From contig NZ_CP038492.1 in NCBI RefSeq assembly GCF_004751985.1, positions 1,488,001-1,552,000 of the forward strand: 64,000 nucleotides of DNA, read 5' to 3'. Positions 57,591-64,000 of this stretch are shown here, piece by piece (position 1 is the stretch's first letter; every line of letters starts with the position of its first letter). Under the pieces are notes generated by a model. That model was not told the origin of the DNA. It saw only the letters and a program-made list of their open reading frames with translations, and did no database searches. Source of the DNA: Rhodophyticola sp. CCM32. Its GTDB lineage: Bacteria > Pseudomonadota > Alphaproteobacteria > Rhodobacterales > Rhodobacteraceae. Both the position numbers and the translations under genes were made by a program.

Positions 57591-58393
57591 GTCAGCGTTA
57601 CTCTGGCGGTGCTCTCCAGAGCCGCTCCGTCTAGGGCGGCGAGTGCATCCAGAAATCGCCAACCGAAAGATCCCGGTCCTACGGCTTTCTGCGCCGCCGC
57701 CTCCCCGGCTGCGGCGAAGGTGGCCAGGGCACCGACGGTTGCATCAAACGGATCCGTAACCGCTGCGGCGAAGGCTCCGACGAGACAGGTGAGTGAGCAG
57801 CCGAGGGCCGTTACCTGCGGCATCAATTCCGATCCGCCCGAAATCTTTGCGGCCCGGCGGCCATCGGTCACGAAGTCCACGGCACCTGTGACGGCAACGA
57901 CGCAGCCGCGACCGGCCGCCAGCTTTCGCGCCCCGGCTTCCGCAGCAGCAACGGGGTCGGTTGCATCGGCCCCGCGCCCGGCCCCGCCGCCGCCCGACAG
58001 CGCCAGAATTTCCGACGCGTTGCCACGCACAATCGTTGGCGAAAAATCCATCAGCCGCGCTGCCACATCGCGCCGGTAAGCGGTGGCATGGAGCGCCACA
58101 GGGTCGAATATCCACGGGCGCCCGGCCTGCCGCGCGCCGGTGATGGCAGCAGTCATCCCCGCGACCCATGTCGGCGAGAGCGTGCCAATATTGATGGTGA
58201 GTGCGTCCGCAACAACCGCAAACTCTTCGGCTTCGTCGGCTGTGTGAACCATTGCAGGCGACGCGCCAATCGCAAGCAGGGTGTTGGCCGCAACATTCAT
58301 CGCAACGTAGTTCGTAATGCACTGGACAAGCGGTATGGTTGCACGCATCTCAGCAAGAGCCTGGGCGGGAGATATCTTCACAATGGCCTCCAT
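57587..58393 (-). CDS. thiM: Hydroxyethylthiazole kinase
   Basis: Salvage kinase for the thiazole moiety. 268 residues: PLVQCITNYVAMNVAANTLLAIGASPAMVHTADEAEEF is the family start, DPVALHATAYRR the substrate region and VTALGCSLTCLVGAFAA the anion hole with the catalytic Cys. First gene of the salvage operon, about 55 bases after the riboswitch. No thiC or thiG lies here, so the operon is for salvage. Confidence 0.94.
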   Translation of the reverse strand: MEAIVKISPAQALAEMRATIPLVQCITNYVAMNVAANTLLAIGASPAMVHTADEAEEFAVVADALTINIGTLSPTWVAGMTAAITGARQAGRPWIFDPVALHATAYRRDVAARLMDFSPTIVRGNASEILALSGGGGAGRGADATDPVAAAEAGARKLAAGRGCVVAVTGAVDFVTDGRRAAKISGGSELMPQVTALGCSLTCLVGAFAAAVTDPFDATVGALATFAAAGEAAAQKAVGPGSFGWRFLDALAALDGAALESTARVTLT

Positions 58394-58446
58394 CGGGCGG
58401 AGGCCGGGCGAATCGAAGCGGAGAATTGACCCGTTTCATACGCCGA

Positions 58447-58527
58447 GCAACTCCCTCCGCCAGCATGATCTGGTTCAGGTTCAAAGGGTTCTTCTCAGCC
58501 CGCCAAACGGTGGACGCCCCTGTTTCT
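58447..58527 (-). promoter_or_regulatory. TPP riboswitch (THI element)
   Basis: On the minus strand the consensus blocks appear in order: AGGGGCGTCC, GGGCTGAGAAGAACCC, TTTGAACCTGAACCAGATCA and CTGGCGGAGGGAG. It precedes thiM and should shut off the thiM-thiE-thiD-tenA operon when thiamine pyrophosphate is plentiful, probably by hiding the ribosome-binding site. Confidence 0.95.
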
Positions 58528-58566
58528 CAGTTTTTAGAATATACAATGCGTGCGGGTTGTCATCCC

Positions 58567-58671
58567 CTAAAGCCTTTCGAGTTTTCATTGAGACATGATC
58601 ATCGCTTTTCGCGTTCGACCGAAGGGAGAGGCCGCGAACAAGCGATGCAATGTTAACTCGAAAGGCTATAA
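58567..58671. repeat. Dispersed repeat family C, copy 3
   Basis: TAAAGCCTTTCGAGTTTTCATTG at one end, TTAACTCGAAAGGCTATA at the other. More diverged than the other two copies but with the same length and layout. It runs into the truncated relaxase gene. Confidence 0.65.
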
Positions 58672-58851
58672 TGTTGCCTTGAAGACAAGGCCGCATGCTG
58701 GAGCAGTGTGGGCCTCATCCAAAGCCCCATGCAGGTTTTCCGCCATGAAGCCAGCCATATCCAGTAACTCAACATGCTCATTGTCCCGATCATTCATCAA
58801 ATGATCGGCCAGCGCCCGCGCACCGGATCGTTGGGAGCCGACCAAAATCAT
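58666..58851 (-). pseudogene. Relaxase (MobA-like), truncated to the first 50 residues
   Basis: MILVGSQRSGARALADHLMNDRDNEHVELLDMAGFMAENLHGALDEAHT is the N-terminus of MobA/VirD2-like relaxases of alphaproteobacterial plasmids. After that the reading frame runs into the family C repeat and stops. No catalytic Tyr or His triad remains. It overlaps mobC by 4 bases, as in complete mob operons. Confidence 0.65.
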
Positions 58852-59231
58852 GACCGGCCTTTCAAGGCTTCAATCAGTGTCACCCGCATCCAGGCGACAT
58901 CGACAATGGCCTGTTTGAGATCGGCTTCCAGGTCTTCATCAATGACCAGCGTACCCTGGTTCAGATGTTTGGCGATCTGGTTGAGATTACTGGCCGAGCG
59001 GGATGCCCCCAACCGCGCCAATATCTCCGCCAGCAATCGCTGATCTGCCTCTGGCATGGCGCGACGCTTACGATGGCGTGGAGCCTCATCCGCAAAAACC
59101 ACCGACTTCACATAGGATGACAGGGGCATCGACCCGGCCTGACGCTCCAGCGCCGCACGTTCCTCATCACTCAACCGGATGGAAAACGGCGGCGTTCGTT
59201 TCTGAACCACCCCGCTCATGGCCGGGGGCAT
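58848..59231 (-). CDS. mobC: MobC-like relaxosome accessory protein
   Basis: 127 residues. TPPFSIRLSDEERAALERQAGSMPLSSYVKSVVF is a ribbon-helix-helix DNA-binding domain, and the C-terminal part ASNLNQIAKHLNQGTL is the MobC signature (SNLNQIA-x-LN). In plasmids it helps the relaxase to open oriT. Here it is left over beside a truncated relaxase on what looks like the chromosome, so it may no longer have a partner. Confidence 0.75.
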   Translation of the reverse strand: MPPAMSGVVQKRTPPFSIRLSDEERAALERQAGSMPLSSYVKSVVFADEAPRHRKRRAMPEADQRLLAEILARLGASRSASNLNQIAKHLNQGTLVIDEDLEADLKQAIVDVAWMRVTLIEALKGRS

Positions 59232-59368
59232 CAGGGCTTCGGTCTAGACACCGGCGGCAGCGCACTCAACTGCTCGACAAGCGCATCATCACCCTGAATG
59301 ATATCCGCCCAATTCTCGAATGCCGACGGGCATTCTGTCACCATATCGAGTTCTAGAGCATCGTCCAT
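59231..59368 (-). CDS. Small acidic protein upstream of mobC
   Basis: 45 codons from ATG at 59368: MDDALELDMVTECPSAFENW... to VSRPKP, with stop TGA overlapping the mobC ATG by one base. The overlap argues for translation. The peptide is acidic with two Trp/Phe-containing helices. Not recognised; similar small genes precede mobC in some mobilisable plasmids, but that is from memory and not tested. Its 5' side abuts a family A repeat. Confidence 0.4.
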   Translation of the reverse strand: MDDALELDMVTECPSAFENWADIIQGDDALVEQLSALPPVSRPKP

Positions 59369-59384
59369 GTAATCTGCAACGCAC

Positions 59385-59533
59385 ATGCATTGCGCGGAGG
59401 GCAGAGCCCGAACCGAGGGGCAGGAAGCGAAGCGCCCGCGCCCCTTGGGGGCGGTACGGGCGCTGCCCGGCGGTGCCGCCGGGCGGGCGCATGGTGCGGA
59501 GTGGTGAAGGATTTCAGGCCGAAGCTATAGGCC
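59385..59533. repeat. Dispersed repeat family A, copy 5 (inverted)
   Basis: The most complete member with copy 2: GCATTGCGCGGAGGGCAGAGCC at one side, the GGTGCCGCCGGGCGGGCGC core, and GGATTTCAGGCCGAAGCTATAG at the other. It separates the mob remnant from pgi. Confidence 0.78.
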
Positions 59534-59558
59534 ACTCTCCTCGGGGGCTCCATCCGCT

Positions 59559-61163
59559 TTACATATTGGACTGAAGAAACCGCACCAGCATTTGGGTGGA
59601 GCCGTCTTTTTCCGCATCGCTGGCGCTGCCGGACAGAACCGGCTCCAGCGCCACGGCCAGTTCCTTGCCCAGTTCCACGCCCCATTGATCGAAAGAGTTG
59701 ATCCCAAGGATCACCCCTTCGACAAACACCCGGTGTTCATAAAGCGCGATGATCTGGCCCAGAACGTAAGGCGTAAGCTGCGGGTAGAGCAGCGTGGTCG
59801 AGGGCCGGTCGCCCGGAAATACCCGGTGGCGGGCCTGCCGGTCCAGCTCGGCCCCCTGCAGGCCTTTGGCCGCCATCAGCACACGGGCCGTATCCAGCGA
59901 CCGGCCCCGCATCAGCGCCTCGGACTGGGCCAGACAATTGGCCGCCAGCAGCCGGTGATGATGGGCCAGATCCGGCTCATGCCCCTTGGCGGCCAGCAGG
60001 AATTCGCAAGGTATAATGCGGGTGCCCTGATGGATCAGCTGATAGAATGCGTGCTGGCCATTGGTGCCGGGCTCCCCCCAGACGACGGGGCCGCTGTTAC
60101 GTTCCAGATCGGCGCCATCCATGCTGACGCGTTTGCCATTGCTCTCCATCTCCAGCTGCTGAAGATAGGCGGGCAGGCGCAGCAGGCGCTGATCATAGGG
60201 CAGGACCGCGCGGGTGGCATAGCCGCAGATCTGGTTGTGCCAGATCCCCACCAGAGCCAGCAGAACCGGCAGATTGTCGGCCAGATCCGCCTCGCGGAAG
60301 TGATTGTCCATGGCATGGGCGCCGTCCAGCATCTGCTGAAACGCCTCCGGCCCCGTGGCCAGCATGATGCCCAGACCGATCGGCCCCCAAAGCGAATAGC
60401 GCCCGCCGACCCAATCCTCGAACCCGAAGACCCGTTCAGGGGGGATGCCGAAAGCCCCGGTCTTGTCCGTGGCGCTGGACAGGGCCACGAATTGCGCTGC
60501 CGGATCCGCCAGTTTTTCCGCCATCCAGTCCCGCGCGGTCCGGGCGTTGGTCATGGTTTCGATCGTGGTGAATGTTTTTGAGGCGACAATCACCAATGTC
60601 CGTGCCGGATCAAGCCCTTGCAGGGTGTCGTGAATATGCGCTCCATCCACGTTGGAGACATAATGCACCCGTGGCCCGTCATGCCATGGCGCCAGCGCCA
60701 GCGTCGCCATCACCGGCCCGAGGTCAGAGCCGCCAATGCCGATATTGACCACATCCGTATAGGTCCCGCCCTGCCCGGTCAGCCGCCCGGCGCGCAGGCC
60801 ATGGGCAAATTGCGCCATCCGCGCCCGGGTCTCCAGAACCCCTTGCATGACATCCTGACCGGCAACCTCAACCACCCCGCCGGGTGCGCGCAGCGCCGTG
60901 TGCAAAACGGCCCGGCCCTCGGTCTCGTTGATCGGCTGGCCGGTGAACATCGCCTCGCGCCGCGCCTCCACCGACTGGCGGCGGGCCAGTTCCAGCAGCA
61001 AGGACATCGCCGCAGAATCAAGCGCGGTTTTCGAGAAATCAAACAACAGCCCGTCAACCTGGCGGGAGAAACCCGTGGCCCGGTCCGCATCCTCGAACAG
61101 GTCCAGAATGCGCCGCCCGGATTTCGCCGCCCGATGGGCCTTCAACTCATCCCAGATTGACAT
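59559..61163 (-). CDS. pgi: Glucose-6-phosphate isomerase
   Basis: Interconverts glucose 6-phosphate and fructose 6-phosphate. 534 residues with [46 protein letters not shown] and [17 protein letters not shown], the two PGI signatures and active-site Glu/His regions. Encoded downstream of zwf and pgl on the same strand, so the operon feeds glucose 6-phosphate into the Entner-Doudoroff and pentose phosphate routes and recycles fructose 6-phosphate. Confidence 0.96.
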   Translation of the reverse strand: MSIWDELKAHRAAKSGRRILDLFEDADRATGFSRQVDGLLFDFSKTALDSAAMSLLLELARRQSVEARREAMFTGQPINETEGRAVLHTALRAPGGVVEVAGQDVMQGVLETRARMAQFAHGLRAGRLTGQGGTYTDVVNIGIGGSDLGPVMATLALAPWHDGPRVHYVSNVDGAHIHDTLQGLDPARTLVIVASKTFTTIETMTNARTARDWMAEKLADPAAQFVALSSATDKTGAFGIPPERVFGFEDWVGGRYSLWGPIGLGIMLATGPEAFQQMLDGAHAMDNHFREADLADNLPVLLALVGIWHNQICGYATRAVLPYDQRLLRLPAYLQQLEMESNGKRVSMDGADLERNSGPVVWGEPGTNGQHAFYQLIHQGTRIIPCEFLLAAKGHEPDLAHHHRLLAANCLAQSEALMRGRSLDTARVLMAAKGLQGAELDRQARHRVFPGDRPSTTLLYPQLTPYVLGQIIALYEHRVFVEGVILGINSFDQWGVELGKELAVALEPVLSGSASDAEKDGSTQMLVRFLQSNM

Positions 61164-61196
61164 GCCATGCCCCTTTGATTGACCGGTTTCGCCGGA

Positions 61197-61871
61197 TCAT
61201 TCCGCCCAATGCACCACCGCATCGGACCAGACTGCGCGGATCGGGGCCTCTGCCGCATCCAGATCGGCGGCCCGTTCCAGCGCGGCGCGTTTCTCGGCCC
61301 CGAAGATGATGATATGCTTCAACATCGCGCCGTTCAGCACCGGGGCGGTCAGGGTCACCCGGGGCTCCCCCGCCGCCTCGGCCCGCATCGGCATCAGGAT
61401 CGGCGCATCCGGGGTCAAAGCCTCGGCCAGACGGTCGGCACCGGGAAACAGGCTGGCCGTGTGCATATCCGCGCCCATGCCAAGCAGCAGGATCGAGATC
61501 GGCAGATGCGGCTCAAACCCGGCAGAAAGCTGGTCCATCACCGGTTCCGGTTCGGGCGCCGGTGTATAAAGCGGTATCAATGTCGCCGCCGAGGCCTTTG
61601 ATACCAAAAGCCTTTTCCGCAACAAGCTTGTGTTTGATCGGGGATTGTCTTCGGCCACCCACCGTTCATCATTCAGAAAGATCGAAACCCGGTCCCATTC
61701 CAGCGCCTGTTCGCTCAACACATCGAAAAGCGGGCCGGGTGTGGTGCCGCCGGGCACGCAGAAACTGGCGCTGTCATTGCGGCGCAGCACATCGGCAAGC
61801 TGCCCGGTCAGCGTATCTGCCAGATCCAGCAGCATCAGGTCCCTGTCGGGATATTCGACAAATTGTTTCAT
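61197..61871 (-). CDS. pgl: 6-phosphogluconolactonase
   Basis: Hydrolyses 6-phosphogluconolactone made by Zwf. 224 residues of the DevB/SOL type: CVPGGTTPGPLFDVLSEQALEWDRVSIFLNDERWV and SILLLGMGADMHTASLFPGADRLAEAL, the NagB-like fold with its glycine and Asp/His motifs. Overlaps zwf by 4 bases. Confidence 0.94.
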   Translation of the reverse strand: MKQFVEYPDRDLMLLDLADTLTGQLADVLRRNDSASFCVPGGTTPGPLFDVLSEQALEWDRVSIFLNDERWVAEDNPRSNTSLLRKRLLVSKASAATLIPLYTPAPEPEPVMDQLSAGFEPHLPISILLLGMGADMHTASLFPGADRLAEALTPDAPILMPMRAEAAGEPRVTLTAPVLNGAMLKHIIIFGAEKRAALERAADLDAAEAPIRAVWSDAVVHWAE

Positions 61872-63319
61872 GGGGTGATCTCCCGCCAGCGGCGCCCGTC
61901 CTTATGGAGCAGTATAAGCGCATCCTCGGGCCCCGCACTGCCGGGCGCGTAAGGCAGCGGGCGGTCGCCGCGTTCCGTCCAGGCGTCGATGATCGGATCG
62001 GTCCAGGCCCAGGCGGCCTCCACCTCATCGCCGCGCATGAACAGCGTCTGGTTGCCCCGGATCACATCCATGATCAGCCGTTCATAGGCATCGGGCACAT
62101 CGGCGGCTTCCGGGCCAAGCGCCTCGGCAAAGCTCATATCCAGGGGCACATCGACCAGACGCATGCCCCCCGGCCCCGGCTCCTTGATCGTGACCCGCAG
62201 ATCCATGCCTTCATCGGGTTGCAGGCGGATCGACAGAACATTGGCCTTGCTGCCCGCATCCGCATCAAAGATCGAATGCGGTGGCTGTTTGAAATGCACC
62301 ACGATTTCAGAGTTCCGCGCATTCAGCCGTTTGCCCGTGCGCAGGTAAAACGGCGTTCTGTTCCAGCGCCAGTTGGCCACATGCAGCTTCATCGCGATGA
62401 AGCTTTCCGTCCGGCTGTCCGGGTCTTCCACATCTTCCAGATAAGACGGTTCATCGCCCGCAGAATATTGCCCCCGCACGATATCCTCAGGGGGCAGCGG
62501 TTCCAGCGCCCGGATCACTTTCAGCTTTTCATCGCGCACCGCATCGGGTTCGAACCGGCTTGGCGGTTCCATCGCAGTCAGGCACAAAAGCTGCATCAGG
62601 TGGTTCTGCACCATATCCCGCATGGCGCCCGATTTGTCGTAATACCCGCCGCGCCCGCCAACGCCGACCTCCTCGGCCACGGTGATCTGCACATGATCCA
62701 CATATTGCGCGTTCCACAGCGGCTCAAACAGCACATTGGCAAAGCGCACCGCCATCAGGTTCTGCACCGTTTCCTTGCCCAGATAATGGTCGATCCGGTA
62801 AATCTGCTGTTCATCGAAATGCTGCGCCAGGGTTGCGTTCAATGTCTTGGCGCTGGCAAGATCGCGGCCAAAGGGTTTTTCCACAACGATTCTACAATCT
62901 TCGCAGGCGACCTTGAAGCGATGCAACCGTTCCGCCAGATCACCGAACAGGCCCGGCCCGACCGAGAAATAGAAGGCTTGCGTCACCCCTTCCCGCATCA
63001 TGCCGGCCAGGTCTTTCCAGCCGCCATCGCCCCGCGCATCGACGGGGATGTAATGCAGTTGTTTCAGGAACGCATCAATCACATCCGGGTCATGTTTGGC
63101 CTCGGCCACGAATTCGATGATCGCCGCGCGCACGAAGACACGCCAGGCATCGCTGTCCTGCTCGGTGCGCGCGGCGCCGATGATACGGACACCGTCGGGC
63201 ACCTGCCCCGCCCAATAGCGCCGATACAGGCCGGGCAATATCTTGCGCCGGGCCAGATCACCGGTGCCGCCGAAAATCACCAGGTCAAACGGATCAACCG
63301 GTATTACGCGAGAGACCAT
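61868..63319 (-). CDS. zwf: Glucose-6-phosphate 1-dehydrogenase
   Basis: NADP-dependent oxidation of glucose 6-phosphate, entry to the Entner-Doudoroff and oxidative pentose phosphate pathways. 483 residues: nucleotide loop VIFGGTGDLARRKILPGLY, KPFGRDLASAKTLN, and the active-site motif RIDHYLGKE with the catalytic His region. ATG has a GAGAAGG-type site. The upstream gap holds a LacI-type palindrome. Confidence 0.96.
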   Translation of the reverse strand: MVSRVIPVDPFDLVIFGGTGDLARRKILPGLYRRYWAGQVPDGVRIIGAARTEQDSDAWRVFVRAAIIEFVAEAKHDPDVIDAFLKQLHYIPVDARGDGGWKDLAGMMREGVTQAFYFSVGPGLFGDLAERLHRFKVACEDCRIVVEKPFGRDLASAKTLNATLAQHFDEQQIYRIDHYLGKETVQNLMAVRFANVLFEPLWNAQYVDHVQITVAEEVGVGGRGGYYDKSGAMRDMVQNHLMQLLCLTAMEPPSRFEPDAVRDEKLKVIRALEPLPPEDIVRGQYSAGDEPSYLEDVEDPDSRTESFIAMKLHVANWRWNRTPFYLRTGKRLNARNSEIVVHFKQPPHSIFDADAGSKANVLSIRLQPDEGMDLRVTIKEPGPGGMRLVDVPLDMSFAEALGPEAADVPDAYERLIMDVIRGNQTLFMRGDEVEAAWAWTDPIIDAWTERGDRPLPYAPGSAGPEDALILLHKDGRRWREITP

Positions 63320-63359
63320 GCCTTCTCCTCGTGGTCATAAGCCGAAATCGACAGACTAT

Positions 63360-63371
63360 GTTAGCGCTAAC
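63360..63371. promoter_or_regulatory. LacI/GalR-type operator palindrome upstream of zwf
   Basis: GTTAGCGCTAAC is a perfect 12-bp palindrome, within TGTTAGCGCTAACGA, the pattern bound by LacI-family regulators. It lies 40 bases before the zwf start. A second perfect palindrome, AGACCATGGTCT, follows near 63396-63407. Sugar-responsive control of the operon is inferred. Confidence 0.6.
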
Positions 63372-63513
63372 GATCACACAGGTTTCTGATATAGAGACCA
63401 TGGTCTGAAGTCTAGCAAACTCAAGCCGCATCACAATCCCGCGTGACCGGCCTGAGGCAAGTTTCCGCAGGTGGGCGAACAAAGAGCACGGCAACATCCC
63501 CATACAGGGCAGA

Positions 63514-64000
63514 TTATGTCGGCACCATCGCCGAAAGCAGTTCAAACAGGATCGAGGCGCCCAGCCATGCGGTGCCACCCGATGGGTCAAATGGTGGCGA
63601 GACTTCGACCAGATCGGCGCCGATCAGTGTCAGCCCCTGCAAGGCCCGCACGCATTGGATCGCCTGAAAGCTGGTTGGGCCACCCACTTCCGGCGTGCCG
63701 GTCCCCGGCGCATAGGCCGGGTCGATAAAGTCGATATCAAAGCTCAGATAGGTCGGGTCATGGCCCACCACCTCGCGCGCATCTGCCATCACCGCCTCAA
63801 ACCCACGGGCGAAACACGCCTCGATCGGGATGATCCGCACCCCATGGGCATGGCCAAAATCAAAATCCTCGGTGTCGTAAGAGGTGCCCCGCATGCCCAG
63901 CATCACCGTTCGGGTGGGATCGATCAGGCCTTCGGTCACAGCCTGACGAAACGGGTTGCCATGGGTCAGGGTTTGGCCCCCGAAATAGGGCGGGTACAGA
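63514..64000 (-). CDS. Agmatinase/ureohydrolase family protein, 5' part beyond the window
   Basis: Manganese-dependent ureohydrolase; the C-terminal 160 residues are inside the window. GRGTS-like start VMLGMRGTSYDTEDFDFGHAHG, the metal pair in YLSFDIDFIDPAYAPGTGTPEVGG (DxD) and the closing GADLVEVSPPFDPSGGTAWLGA are typical of agmatinase (SpeB) and its relatives. Agmatine, guanidinobutyrate and guanidinopropionate are all possible substrates. The frame is open to the edge of the window. Confidence 0.88.
   Translation of the reverse strand, partial: LYPPYFGGQTLTHGNPFRQAVTEGLIDPTRTVMLGMRGTSYDTEDFDFGHAHGVRIIPIEACFARGFEAVMADAREVVGHDPTYLSFDIDFIDPAYAPGTGTPEVGGPTSFQAIQCVRALQGLTLIGADLVEVSPPFDPSGGTAWLGASILFELLSAMVPT

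Overview
The window looks like a chromosomal segment of an alphaproteobacterium, most probably Rhodobacteraceae. This is inferred from gene content, from gene orders common in that family (obgE-proB-proA, acp-ketosynthase-lpxD, zwf-pgl-pgi), from a TTGAT-N4-ATCAA FnrL-type site before a HemA-type 5-aminolevulinate synthase, and from high G+C coding sequence. No rRNA, tRNA or CRISPR array was seen.

Layout. 1-600: end of a ribosomal operon (rpsI). 610-2430: an AT-richer patch with a GIY-YIG/RAMA protein, a broken integrase and a small secreted protein. 2583-4543: parE. 5007-9564: a lipoprotein, a TPR envelope protein, a pilin-like protein and a nickel/cobalt export pair. 9650-17416: MATE exporter, M20 peptidase, hemA, rodZ, ispG. 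17468-21434: a nest of insertion sequences holding a CmoA-like methyltransferase gene. 21811-23030: aroQ and a LuxR solo. 23052-25153: stacked IS remnants, an IS200-type element and an IS630. 25685-33930: doxX and the phosphate regulon phoR-pstSCAB-phoU-phoB with a Pho box. 34314-41350: a cystathionine-lyase-like gene, proA, an IS5 insertion plus a foreign membrane-protein gene, proB, obgE. 41485-41713: a candidate structured RNA. 41739-49588: tsf, rpsB, a HerA-like ATPase, ialB, and ketosynthase-acp-lpxD. 49625-55337: L,D-transpeptidase, DUF882 protein, msrB-msrA, DUF2269 and a reductase. 55464-58527: thiamine salvage operon thiM-thiE-thiD-tenA under a TPP riboswitch. 58666-59368: a mobilisation remnant. 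59559-64000: pgi, pgl, zwf and a partial agmatinase.

The most notable non-genic signal is a set of short dispersed elements in the gaps and inside other mobile DNA. Family A is GC-rich, about 130-150 bp, 5 sites. Family B is a 40-bp unit of two adjacent 18-bp palindromes, 4 sites. Family C is about 100 bp with AGCGTTTCGAC-type ends, 3 sites. Family D is about 115 bp with AGAGC-GAAATCGTTT ends, 5 sites. Family E is exactly 100 bp, 4 sites, each flanked by a TA dinucleotide on both sides and each lying inside another mobile element (two transposase genes, two family D copies). D and E look like TA-targeting MITEs of the IS630/Tc1-mariner type; C may be a third.

Three conserved single-copy genes (parE, pstA, proB) are each broken by loss of exactly one base in a G/C homopolymer. 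Restoring one base gives a normal full-length protein each time, so sequence error is the simplest reading.
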